Position numbers and translations under genes: made by a program. Positions 1 to 5,071 of a stretch of DNA of 5,071 nt are shown piece after piece. Numbering within the stretch: position 1 is the first letter of the stretch; each line of letters opens with the position of its first letter. Source of the stretch: Nitrospiraceae bacterium UBA6898 (GTDB taxonomy: Bacteria; Nitrospirota; Thermodesulfovibrionia; Thermodesulfovibrionales; UBA6898); NCBI GenBank assembly GCA_002448975.1, contig DKBO01000192.1, forward strand, positions 5,192-10,262, given 5' to 3'. The notes beneath the pieces were generated by a model. The model saw nothing but the letters and a program-made list of their open reading frames with translations. It did not search any database and was not told the origin of the DNA.

Positions 1-837
1 CGAGAACATGATCGAGGTCTTGTCATTGCCCGTGCGGTGCGGAAACTCCTTTGAGATGACGAGGAAACGGGTTATGTTCCTCCGGTTGTCCTGGATGTTC
101 CGCTCAAGGATGCTGAGGTCATACATGCGGGCAGCGATCTCACTCGCAATAGCTGCGGTATGGGGTTCTTTTGCCGCGAGTTCAGCGGCCTTGGCCGTAC
201 TGGTGGATTCTGCTACCGGGATGCCGGGCATGTTCGTCTCAAGCCAGCCCCTGCACTGGGCAAGACCCTGGGGATGGGAGTATATCTTCCGTATCTTTGA
301 CCGGTCCGTCTGTTTTGAGAGCAGGTTGTGCGAGATCTCGATGATGATCTCGGCAACGACCTGAAGTTCTGAGTCGACGAACATGTCGAGCGTATGGCTG
401 ACGACACCCTCGTTGGAGTTCTCAATCGGTACGACGCCGTACTCTGCCTTTCCGGTCTCAACATTCTCGAAGACCTTCTTGATGCCGTCAACCGGCAGAA
501 AGGCGGCGGAAGACCCGAAATGGCGCAGCGCAGCCAGATGGGTATAGGTTGCCAGAGGGCCGAGACAGGATACTTTCAGCGGTTCTTCGAGGGAGACCGA
601 TGCCGAGAGGATCTCCCGGTAGATCGCCTTCAGCGCGTCGTTCGGGAACGGCCCCCTGTTGCGGTCGGTCAGTCGTTCCAGAATCTGGCGTTCCCGGTCG
701 GGCTTGTAGAACCGGGACTTCTCTGCGCGCTTGATGGTACCCACCTCGATCACGATCTCCGAGCGCCGGTTCAGGAGCTCAAGGATCTTGTCATCGATGG
801 CGTCGATCTGTTTTCTGAGTTTGTCCAGTTCGCTCAT
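1..837 (-). CDS. pheA: Bifunctional chorismate mutase / prephenate dehydratase (P-protein), C-terminus cut by window edge
   Basis: Converts chorismate to prephenate and then to phenylpyruvate, the committed branch to phenylalanine, in the cytoplasm. The 279 visible codons have no stop. Residues 1-85 are an AroQ chorismate mutase helix bundle: LRKQIDAID, then R25, K36, D47 and R50 at the positions of E. coli R28, K39, D48 and R51, with Glu near 84 where E. coli has Gln88. From about residue 89 comes the prephenate dehydratase domain: LGPLATYTH (92-100), PIENSNEGVVSHTLDMF (about 138-153), SHPQGLAQC, and the catalytic TRF triplet at 256-258. The sequence leaves the window at KTSIMFS, where the regulatory ACT domain (Phe binding, ESRP motif) should begin. 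The ATG at 837-835 is preceded by AGGGGGAG (857-850), spacing 12. The gene has its own promoter and is divergent from the transporter. The family and its two activities are clear; feedback control by Phe is expected but its domain is not visible. Confidence 0.96.
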   Translation of the reverse strand, partial: MSELDKLRKQIDAIDDKILELLNRRSEIVIEVGTIKRAEKSRFYKPDRERQILERLTDRNRGPFPNDALKAIYREILSASVSLEEPLKVSCLGPLATYTHLAALRHFGSSAAFLPVDGIKKVFENVETGKAEYGVVPIENSNEGVVSHTLDMFVDSELQVVAEIIIEISHNLLSKQTDRSKIRKIYSHPQGLAQCRGWLETNMPGIPVAESTSTAKAAELAAKEPHTAAIASEIAARMYDLSILERNIQDNRRNITRFLVISKEFPHRTGNDKTSIMFS

Positions 838-885
838 GATTGGCGGATACTCCCCCTAAATCTGTTCGAGGCATGTAGAGTAGTA

Positions 886-915
886 ATAGTACCCGAGATT
901 TCCTTCTTTTTTCAA
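886..915 (-). promoter_or_regulatory. Putative sigma70 promoter for pheA
   Basis: On the minus strand, TTGAAA (915-910) and TACTAT (891-886) are separated by exactly 18 bp. This predicts a transcript start near 879 and a leader of about 42 nt that includes the AGGGGGAG ribosome binding site. It is the only good promoter-like pair in the 123-bp divergent gap. No leader peptide rich in Phe codons and no attenuator hairpin is visible in the short leader. Confidence 0.6.
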
Positions 916-942
916 GGAGTTGTGTAATTTCTGTTTTGTGCA

Positions 943-951
943 TGCTATAGT
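943..951 (+). promoter_or_regulatory. Possible extended -10 element for the transporter gene
   Basis: TGCTATAGT (943-951) has the TGN plus TATAGT form of an extended -10 box. No good -35 lies at the right distance; the nearest candidate, TTGTGT at 920-925, is 20 bp away. If used, transcription would begin near 958, only a few bases before the ATG at 961. That would fit the absence of a ribosome binding site there. The call is weak because it rests on one short match. Confidence 0.3.
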
Positions 952-960
952 TAATGGTTC

Positions 961-2202
961 ATGAACGTGCAACATACCAGTAAAGGCATGCCATTCCATT
1001 ACGGGTGGGTGGTGGTGGTTACGGGCATGCTCTGCATCATGGCATGCCTCGGCATCGGCAGATTCGCCATCGGCATGCTCCTCCCGTCCATGGCCGCAAC
1101 GCTGCATCTTACCTATTCCCAGATGGGCTTTATCAGCACGGCAAATTTCCTCGGGTATCTGGTTTCCGTGATCATCAGCGGCCACGTTGCCATGCGTATT
1201 GGTCCCCGCATCTTTATCTTTTTTTCTCTGTTCGTGGTCGGCATATCCATGGCCCTTGTGAGCCAGGCGCACACATTTTCCCATGTGCTGCTGCTCTACA
1301 TGCTGACCGGCATCGGGAGCGGGGCAACGAATGTGCCGGTCATGGGGCTTGTATCGGCGTGGTTCAAGGCAAAAAAACGGGGGAAGGCAGCAGGGTTCAT
1401 CGTTATCGGAAGCGGGTTCGCAATCATGCTCTCGGGTAAGCTGATACCGTATGTCAATGCCGTCGGCGGCAGCGAAGGCTGGAGGATCAGCTGGCTGATC
1501 CTCAGCGCCATAGTGATCGGCATTGCCGTAATCGGCCTCCTGCTGCTCAGAAACCGGCCCGAAGAGAAAGGATTACTGCCCGTAGGGAGCGAGCCGGAGG
1601 TTTGCCCGTCTGACCGGGCTGAGCCGAGGAAGATAAATGTCTACAAGGAAAGGATGATCTATTATCTCGGCATCATCTATTTTCTTTTCGGCTGCACCTA
1701 TGTGGTATATGCAACATTCATTGTTACCACCCTCGTGAAGGAACGGGGATTTTCCGAATCGGTTGCAGGCAATTTCTGGGCGTGGGTGGGGTTCCTGAGC
1801 CTTTTTTCCGGCCCGGTCTTCGGCACGCTTTCTGACAGGCTGGGACGGAAGGCAGGGCTGATCACGGTCTTCTCGCTCCAGACGGTCTCCTATCTCCTTG
1901 TTGCATCCGGTCTGCCCGGGATATTTCTCTACCTGTCGGTCTTTTTTTACGGGATCGTTGCCTGGTCCATTCCATCAATCATGGCAGCTGCGGTGGGTGA
2001 TTATGTGGGCGCACGAAATGCGGCGGCGGCATTCGGCCTCATTACGTTTATCTTCGGCTTCGGACAGATATCGGGGCCCGCTGTTGCAGGTATTTTGGCG
2101 GAAAAAACCGGAAGTTTCTCGATCAGTTTCTATATGGCAGCAGGGTTTGCAGGAGCGGCGATCCTGCTCACGGCATTTCTGAAGAAGCCGCAGGCAGCAT
2201 AG
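961..2202 (+). CDS. MFS transporter, YbfB/YjiJ-like, 12 predicted membrane helices
   Basis: An inner-membrane secondary transporter of the major facilitator superfamily, 413 aa and complete. It has two six-helix halves joined by a charged, helix-free central loop at about residues 198-231. Helix 1 with GIGRFAIGMLLPSM (31-44), followed by QMGFISTANFLGYLVS, is the pattern typical of the YbfB/YjiJ group. The helix 4-5 loop has WFKAKKRGKAAG (134-145). The second half carries the classic MFS loop GTLSDRLGRKAG (288-299). The substrate cannot be read from the sequence; uptake or export of small organic or aromatic compounds would be a guess. The start is uncertain: no Shine-Dalgarno precedes ATG 961, and an in-frame ATG at 988 (Met10, just before the first helix) has AAAGG only one base upstream. 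The gene is divergent from pheA and convergent with rpsU. No clear terminator is seen in the 45 bp after its TAG stop. Confidence 0.9.
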   Translation: MNVQHTSKGMPFHYGWVVVVTGMLCIMACLGIGRFAIGMLLPSMAATLHLTYSQMGFISTANFLGYLVSVIISGHVAMRIGPRIFIFFSLFVVGISMALVSQAHTFSHVLLLYMLTGIGSGATNVPVMGLVSAWFKAKKRGKAAGFIVIGSGFAIMLSGKLIPYVNAVGGSEGWRISWLILSAIVIGIAVIGLLLLRNRPEEKGLLPVGSEPEVCPSDRAEPRKINVYKERMIYYLGIIYFLFGCTYVVYATFIVTTLVKERGFSESVAGNFWAWVGFLSLFSGPVFGTLSDRLGRKAGLITVFSLQTVSYLLVASGLPGIFLYLSVFFYGIVAWSIPSIMAAAVGDYVGARNAAAAFGLITFIFGFGQISGPAVAGILAEKTGSFSISFYMAAGFAGAAILLTAFLKKPQAA

Positions 2203-2247
2203 AAATCACGTCCCGCTGCCCGGAAGCATGATGCAGGAGGAGCGGAG

Positions 2248-2454
2248 TCAGTCTGTCCGCGTATTGAGGCGCCTGCCTTTCAGTGCTTTCATCCTCTTCT
2301 TCTGGGCTTCTCTGCGCTTGCGCTTGTCTTTCTCAGAAGGTTTTTCGTAAAAGCTCCGCTGCTTGATCTCTCTGAACAGGCCATCTTTCTGAAGCTGGCG
2401 TTTCAGGGATTTCAGCGCCTTTTCTATGTCATTGCCAAAAACTTTAATATCCAA
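2248..2454 (-). CDS. rpsU: 30S ribosomal protein bS21
   Basis: Small-subunit ribosomal protein that binds near the 3' end of 16S rRNA and helps translation initiation. The 68-aa product has normal family length. It has the N-terminal EKALKSLKRQLQKDGLF segment, the family signature KQRSFYEKPSEKDKRKR, and a very basic C-terminus (REAQKKRMKALKGRR). The start is TTG at 2454-2452: no ATG or GTG lies between it and the upstream stop, and GAGGA (2468-2464) sits 9 nt before it, inside the last codons of the RRM gene. The stop of the RRM gene is only six bases upstream and in the same frame, so the two are very likely cotranscribed and translationally coupled. The weak TTG start may help to set the output relative to the upstream gene. 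Confidence 0.94.
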   Translation of the reverse strand: MDIKVFGNDIEKALKSLKRQLQKDGLFREIKQRSFYEKPSEKDKRKRREAQKKRMKALKGRRLNTRTD

Positions 2455-2460
2455 GATGTC

Positions 2461-2784
2461 TTATCCTCGCCCTCTTCCCGGACCCCTGCCACCACCGAAT
2501 CCGCCTCTGCCGCCAAAACCGCGTTTTTCCCGCGGCTGCTGCGGTTTTGCCTCTGCAACGGTGATCTGCCGCTCCATAAATGTGGTGCCGTTCAGCGCCT
2601 CGATCGCCTTTGCGGCATTCTCCTCGGTTGTCATTTCGACAAATCCGAAGCCCTTGGGTTTTCCCGTGAACTGGTCAGTGATGATCTTTACAGATTCTAC
2701 TTCCCCGCTCTGAGAAAAAAGCTCTCTGATATCATCCTCTGTTGCCTGAAATGAGATGTTTCCCACGTACAGTTTCTTCTCCAC
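2461..2784 (-). CDS. Single-RRM RNA-binding protein with Gly/Arg-rich tail
   Basis: A cytoplasmic RNA-binding protein of the bacterial/cyanobacterial Rbp type, 107 aa. One RRM covers residues 3-79, with RNP2 LYVGNI (5-10) and RNP1 KGFGFVEM (44-51), both with their aromatic RNA-stacking residues. Residues 80-107 form a disordered tail rich in Gly, Arg and Phe (RGFGGRGGFGGGRGPGRGRG). The start is placed at GTG 2784-2782 because a perfect AGGAGG lies 6 nt upstream (2796-2791) and because the RRM then begins directly as MEKKLYVGN. An ATG ten codons further upstream would put the ribosome binding site inside the gene. It is the first gene of an operon with rpsU. In cyanobacteria rbp genes also precede rpsU and are cold-induced, so a role in RNA chaperoning or cold adaptation is likely here by inference. 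Its leader contains a terminator-like hairpin. Confidence 0.93.
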   Translation of the reverse strand: MEKKLYVGNISFQATEDDIRELFSQSGEVESVKIITDQFTGKPKGFGFVEMTTEENAAKAIEALNGTTFMERQITVAEAKPQQPREKRGFGGRGGFGGGRGPGRGRG

Positions 2785-2790
2785 GTACTG

Positions 2791-2796
2791 CCTCCT
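2791..2796 (-). promoter_or_regulatory. Ribosome binding site that decides the GTG start of the RRM gene
   Basis: AGGAGG on the minus strand (2796-2791), six bases before GTG 2784. It is a full match to the anti-Shine-Dalgarno and the strongest ribosome binding site in the window, and it rules out the longer reading that starts at ATG 2814. Confidence 0.85.
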
Positions 2797-2812
2797 ATTC
2801 TTGACTGGCTGC

Positions 2813-2852
2813 AAATAGAAAAACCTCGGAGACTTTCAAAGTCTCTGAGGTT
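2813..2852 (-). terminator. Terminator-like hairpin with U tract in the leader of the RRM-rpsU operon
   Basis: In minus-strand RNA, AACCTCAGAGACT (2852-2840) pairs with AGTCTCCGAGGTT (2834-2822). This gives two 6-bp helices separated by one A-C mismatch (2846 with 2828), with loop TTGAA. TTTTTCTATTT follows (2823-2813), as in a rho-independent terminator. It is 115 bp past the DAHP synthase stop and about 25 nt before the AGGAGG of the RRM gene. It could be the terminator of the DAHP synthase transcript, an attenuator of the RRM-rpsU operon, or both. On the plus strand the same hairpin has no T run, so the signal is for the minus strand only. Confidence 0.75.
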
Positions 2853-2859
2853 CCCTCAA
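2845..2859 (-). promoter_or_regulatory. Small hairpin that competes with the leader terminator
   Basis: In minus-strand RNA, TTGAGG (2859-2854) can pair with CCTCAG (2850-2845) across a GAA loop, giving five Watson-Crick pairs and one G-U. It uses bases 2845-2850, which form half of the 5' arm of the terminator hairpin, so the two folds exclude each other. It is transcribed first. It pairs A2846, the base that is mismatched in the terminator. It is shorter than the terminator, so whether it forms in the cell is open. Confidence 0.35.
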
Positions 2860-2878
2860 CTCCAAAAGTTAGTGCATT

Positions 2879-2908
2879 AGTATACCTGAGAAGGCGGTTA
2901 AATGTAAA
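2879..2908 (-). promoter_or_regulatory. Putative sigma70 promoter for the RRM-rpsU operon
   Basis: On the minus strand, TTTACA (2908-2903) and TATACT (2884-2879) lie 18 bp apart, each five of six to consensus. The predicted start is near 2873, giving a leader of about 88 nt to the GTG. The terminator-like hairpin begins about 20 nt into that leader. No room for a promoter exists between the hairpin and the RRM start. Confidence 0.6.
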
Positions 2909-2966
2909 ACGTACCGAAAGCTGCGGCCACGGGTGTTTTACGCCGGTGAGCGCATGCCCCCTGCAG

Positions 2967-3995
2967 TCAGATAGATTCAGCCAGATCCCTGATGAGGCGC
3001 TCGGAATCTTCCCAGCCGAGACAGGGGTCAGTGATCGACTTTCCATAGACGTTTTCACTGATCTTCTGAGTGCCTTCGACAATATAGCTTTCGATCATCA
3101 ACCCCTTCAACTTGTTCCGCAGCGTCTTGGAATGCTCGCGGCTTCTTATCACCTCTTTTGCTATCCGCGGCTGCTCATGGAACTTCTTGTTCGAGTTGGC
3201 ATGGTTCGTGTCCACGATAATTGCGAGATTGGCAAGATTGCGCTTCTTGTAGATCTCTGAAAGCCGCATCAGGTCTTCATAGTGATAATTGGGGATGTTC
3301 GTTCCGTATGGGTCTACCGCGCCGCGCAGTATGCAGTGCGCCAACGGATTGCCCGTTGTGCTTACCTCCCAGCCGTTATATACAAAGATATGGGGGAGCT
3401 GGGCAGCCTGGACCGAGTTGAGCATTACTTCAAGATCTCCGCCGGTAGGGTTTTTCATGCCCGCCGGCACATCCAGCCCGCTGATGGTGAGCCGGTGCAG
3501 CTGGTTCTCGACCGACCGGGCACCGACCGCCACATAGCTCAGGATGTCCTCGAGGTACGGATAATTGCCCGGGTAGAGCATTTCATCAGCAGCAGGAAGG
3601 TGGGATTCCTCCAGCGCACGGATGTGCATCTTGCGGATCGCCTTCAGGCCCTTCACCATGTTCGGCTCTTCCATGGGCTTCGGCTGGTGCGCCATGCCCT
3701 TGTATCCTTCCCCCGTTGTCCGGGGTTTGTTCGTATAAATGCGGGGGATGATGATCAGCTTGTCCCTGACTTCCTCCTGAAGCCGGGCAAGACGCGAGAC
3801 GTAATCACAAACAGACTCCTCATTGTCGGCAGAGCAGGGGCCGATGATCACCAGGAACCTGTCGCTGTTCCGTTCAAACACTTCCTTGATCTCTTCATCG
3901 CGCTTCTGTTTCAGCTTCTTAAGATTCGCAGACAGCGGCATGGTCTGCATGATCTCTTTCACACTCGGCATCTCTCGTACATACTGAAAGCTCAT
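2967..3995 (-). CDS. aroF: 3-deoxy-7-phosphoheptulonate (DAHP) synthase, class I-alpha (AroF/G/H type)
   Basis: Condenses phosphoenolpyruvate with erythrose 4-phosphate to DAHP, the first step of the shikimate pathway to aromatic amino acids, in the cytoplasm. The 342 aa are close to the 350 of E. coli AroG. Visible motifs are IGPCSAD (51-57), PRIYTNKPRTTGEGYKG (84-100, substrate phosphate binding), ARSVENQLHR (159-168), DTNHANSNKKF (262-272), MIESYIVEGTQ (300-310) and SITDPCLGWED (320-330). The metal ligands C54, H265, E302 and D323 match E. coli C61, H268, E302 and D326. The middle section (MKNPTGGDLEVMLNS, GWEVSTTGNPLAHCILRGA) is of the form common in clostridia and deltaproteobacteria rather than enterobacteria. 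The N-terminal extension needed for amino acid feedback is present, but which amino acid inhibits it is not readable. ATG 3995 follows GGGGGGA by three bases. No convincing promoter was found in 3996-4100. The symbol aroF is generic; aroG or aroH would be equally valid. Confidence 0.96.
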   Translation of the reverse strand: MSFQYVREMPSVKEIMQTMPLSANLKKLKQKRDEEIKEVFERNSDRFLVIIGPCSADNEESVCDYVSRLARLQEEVRDKLIIIPRIYTNKPRTTGEGYKGMAHQPKPMEEPNMVKGLKAIRKMHIRALEESHLPAADEMLYPGNYPYLEDILSYVAVGARSVENQLHRLTISGLDVPAGMKNPTGGDLEVMLNSVQAAQLPHIFVYNGWEVSTTGNPLAHCILRGAVDPYGTNIPNYHYEDLMRLSEIYKKRNLANLAIIVDTNHANSNKKFHEQPRIAKEVIRSREHSKTLRNKLKGLMIESYIVEGTQKISENVYGKSITDPCLGWEDSERLIRDLAESI

Positions 3996-4100
3996 AAATC
4001 CCCCCGCGTTATAGGCAACATGAATATTTTATTCTAAACCATCCGGAATTTTTCTGCTCATATCGCCAGTGATGTCTGCCTGTCGACATATCGTGAAGGT

Positions 4101-4509
4101 TCACGTCTTGCCTTTTTTGTATGGTAACTGCGTAAGCTTGACGGTCCTGTTCAACCGCTGGAATCCCGGGTCCTTGTGCATACGGGTGGAATTGGCGGCT
4201 ACGGCGGTGGCAATGATCCAGCTGTCGCATACAGACACATTATTGGTTGCCGTTATTTCAATCGAATTCTCAAGGATCGTGTGCGTTTCTCCGATCCAGC
4301 GGACAGCAAAGAGAAATAGGTTGAAAATTCTCTGGAGGCTACCCTGACGACATTCTTTCAGCGCCCGTAACGGCACGCCATGAAAGTCATGAAAGAGGCC
4401 ATGAACGGCAAGCAGGGATGGAGGATCTGCTCTCCCGTATCGGCGCCGTCTTCGTCGTTCCAGAGAGCGAGGACCGCAGCGGTGTCCAGCACCTAAGAGA
4501 CGGGTTCAT
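4101..4509 (-). pseudogene. Broken PIN-domain (VapC-like) toxin
   Basis: Remains of a PIN-domain endoribonuclease, the usual toxin of a VapBC-type pair; 409 bp fits an intact length of about 135 aa. The pieces lie in three frames. A start ATGAACCCG at 4509 is followed, after a shift, by VLDTAAVLALWNDEDGAD from 4492 (first catalytic Asp). That frame ends at TGA 4360-4358. The C-terminal half resumes in the third frame: AVRWIGETHTILENS, then VSVCDSWIIATAVA (second Asp) and HKDPGFQRLNRTVKLTQL (third Asp), ending at TGA 4103-4101. Both shifts are equivalent to losing one base or gaining two. The central part with the conserved Glu is not recognisable, so no active enzyme can be made from this copy. 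Two frameshifts plus loss of the middle favour real decay over sequencing error, but error is not excluded. No other TA or mobile gene is adjacent. Confidence 0.75.
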
Positions 4510-4655
4510 CTGTTTTCTGCATGCTCTTTGGCTCTTTCTGCCCGCCGGTCCTTAGATGAGACTGAGGCAATGATGACTACCGGCAACTTGAGAACTACAG
4601 AAAAGCTAAACTCGACAAGATTACTTCCAGAAGGCGACACCGAAACCAAGCCTCT
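4506..4655 (-). pseudogene. Possible antitoxin remnant upstream of the PIN toxin
   Basis: A minus-strand reading frame open from 4655 ends in the charged tail KDRRAERAKEHAENR at TGA 4508-4506. That stop overlaps the putative toxin ATG as ATGA, the normal coupling of antitoxin and toxin genes in VapBC-type pairs. The part before the tail (LVEFSFSVVLKLPVVIIA) matches no antitoxin DNA-binding fold that I recognise, and a stop and frame changes lie further upstream. It is therefore likely a degraded antitoxin end rather than a working gene. The evidence is position and tail composition only. The rest of the gap up to 4705 shows nothing else that I recognise on either strand. Confidence 0.35.
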
Positions 4656-4705
4656 TCAGGGTGTCTGTACCGAGTGAGCGTTGATTACCTCTTTCAGAGA
4701 GGTGC

Positions 4706-5071
4706 TCAGTCGTTCAATTTTAGGCGCTGACGCGCACCCGCTGGAAGTCTTTCCTTCCAGCGGACAACGCCGTGTGAGGAAAGATGATCACCCGCCGCCT
4801 TACTGTCCATAGGCCTGAACAGATAAAATCCCTGTGCGTATTCACCTTTCATATCCTTGAATACATCCAGCTGTTCGACTTCTTCTACTCCCTCGGCAAT
4901 TACGTCGAGGCCCAGATCCCTTCCGAGTGCGATTATCGTCTTTACAATTGCCACATTATTTTTGTCGAAAGTCAGGGCATTAATGAAGGAGCCATCGATC
5001 TTCAGCCCTCTTATGGGAAAGTGACGCAGGTAATTTAATGCCGAGTATCCGGTGCCGAAGTCGTCGATGTC
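4706..5071 (-). CDS. EAL-domain cyclic-di-GMP phosphodiesterase, C-terminal part
   Basis: The last 121 codons of a protein that continues beyond the right edge; the reading frame is open through position 5071. It contains the second half of an EAL domain, which hydrolyses c-di-GMP to pGpG and controls motility and biofilm state. Visible are DIDDFGTGYSALNYL (1-15 of the fragment) with the metal-binding Asp pair, LKIDGSFI (23-30) with the catalytic-site Lys, VIAEGVEEVEQL (57-68) with conserved Glu, and AQGFYLFRPM (79-88) with conserved Gln. These are intact, so the enzyme is probably active, but the EAL motif itself and any GGDEF, PAS or receiver domain are outside the window. A basic tail of about 20 residues follows the domain. 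The ATG or GTG codons inside the fragment are not the true start. Confidence 0.93.
   Translation of the reverse strand, partial: DIDDFGTGYSALNYLRHFPIRGLKIDGSFINALTFDKNNVAIVKTIIALGRDLGLDVIAEGVEEVEQLDVFKDMKGEYAQGFYLFRPMDSKAAGDHLSSHGVVRWKERLPAGARQRLKLND
4738..4763. repeat. Perfect 10-bp inverted repeat in the 3' end of the EAL gene
   Basis: CCGCTGGAAG (4738-4747) and CTTCCAGCGG (4754-4763) are exact inverse copies with a 6-base loop. They lie inside the codons for the tail after the EAL domain (RWKERLPAG), 30-55 bases before the stop. A smaller GCGC-TGAC-GCGC palindrome follows at 4724-4735. No T run follows on either strand, so it is not a standard intrinsic terminator. It could stabilise the mRNA 3' end. 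Confidence 0.6.

Noticed and set aside
394..927. A plus-strand open frame of 177 codons opposite pheA
   Set aside because: It is antisense to the clear P-protein gene, has no recognisable domain, and runs across the pheA promoter and start.
920..964. Possible 14-codon leader peptide before the MFS gene, TTG 920 to TGA 962-964, overlapping the ATG at 961
   Set aside because: AAGGAG (914-919) touches the TTG with no spacing, and the next candidate, GTG 922, meets TAA at once. No convincing start remains.
2203..2247. Shared terminator between the convergent MFS and rpsU genes
   Set aside because: Only short matches such as CCGCT/AGCGG are present, with a long loop and no T run on either strand.
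4008..4013. TATAAC on the minus strand as a -10 box for the DAHP synthase gene
   Set aside because: It is so close to ATG 3995 that the transcript would start within or beyond the ribosome binding site, and no -35 element lies at the right distance.
3282..4037. A plus-strand open frame of 251 codons opposite the DAHP synthase gene
   Set aside because: The other strand encodes a complete DAHP synthase with all active-site motifs; this frame is an antisense shadow with no family resemblance.
4687..4703. Hairpin ACCTCT-TTCAG-AGAGGT just after the EAL stop, considered as its terminator
   Set aside because: The stem is only 6 bp and no T run follows on the minus strand, so it does not meet the form of an intrinsic terminator.

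Overview
The window is about 5.1 kb of moderately GC-rich bacterial chromosome, with dense single-copy housekeeping genes and short gaps. Three features point to a Gram-negative, free-living bacterium: the AroQ-type P-protein, the class I-alpha DAHP synthase of the clostridial/deltaproteobacterial style, and an EAL-domain signalling protein. Desulfobacterota or Nitrospirota would fit best, but this is inferred from the general look of the proteins and no marker fixes the taxon. There is no phage gene, transposase, CRISPR array, tRNA or rRNA.

Layout, left to right. (1) 1-837, minus: bifunctional chorismate mutase/prephenate dehydratase (pheA), cut by the left edge at the start of its ACT domain, with a good promoter at 886-915. 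(2) 961-2202, plus: a complete 12-helix major facilitator transporter resembling the YbfB/YjiJ group, divergent from pheA. (3) 2248-2784, minus: a two-gene operon of a glycine/arginine-tailed RRM RNA-binding protein (GTG start) followed by ribosomal protein bS21 (rpsU, TTG start). The two genes are six bases apart and in the same frame. (4) 2813-2908: the leader of that operon. It has a sigma70-like promoter, then a terminator-like hairpin with a U tract placed before the RRM ribosome binding site, and a small hairpin that competes with it. (5) 2967-3995, minus: complete class I DAHP synthase (aroF type) with all metal ligands. (6) 4101-4655, minus: remains of a toxin-antitoxin pair. The PIN-domain (VapC-like) toxin is broken by two frameshifts, and a possible antitoxin tail overlaps its start by ATGA. 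(7) 4706-5071, minus: C-terminal part of an EAL-domain c-di-GMP phosphodiesterase, cut by the right edge, with a perfect 10-bp inverted repeat in its 3' end.

How the genes relate. DAHP synthase (first step of the shikimate pathway) and the P-protein (chorismate to phenylpyruvate) are on the same strand and act in the same pathway, but the RRM-rpsU pair and the transporter lie between them. They are linked by location, not by an operon. The RRM-rpsU pair recalls the cold-regulated rbp-rpsU arrangement known in cyanobacteria and suggests a translation or cold-adaptation unit. Most of the window is ordinary. The part most worth a second look is the RRM-rpsU unit: a putative attenuator in its leader, two non-ATG starts, and an in-frame junction at which stop-codon readthrough would make an RRM-S21 fusion.
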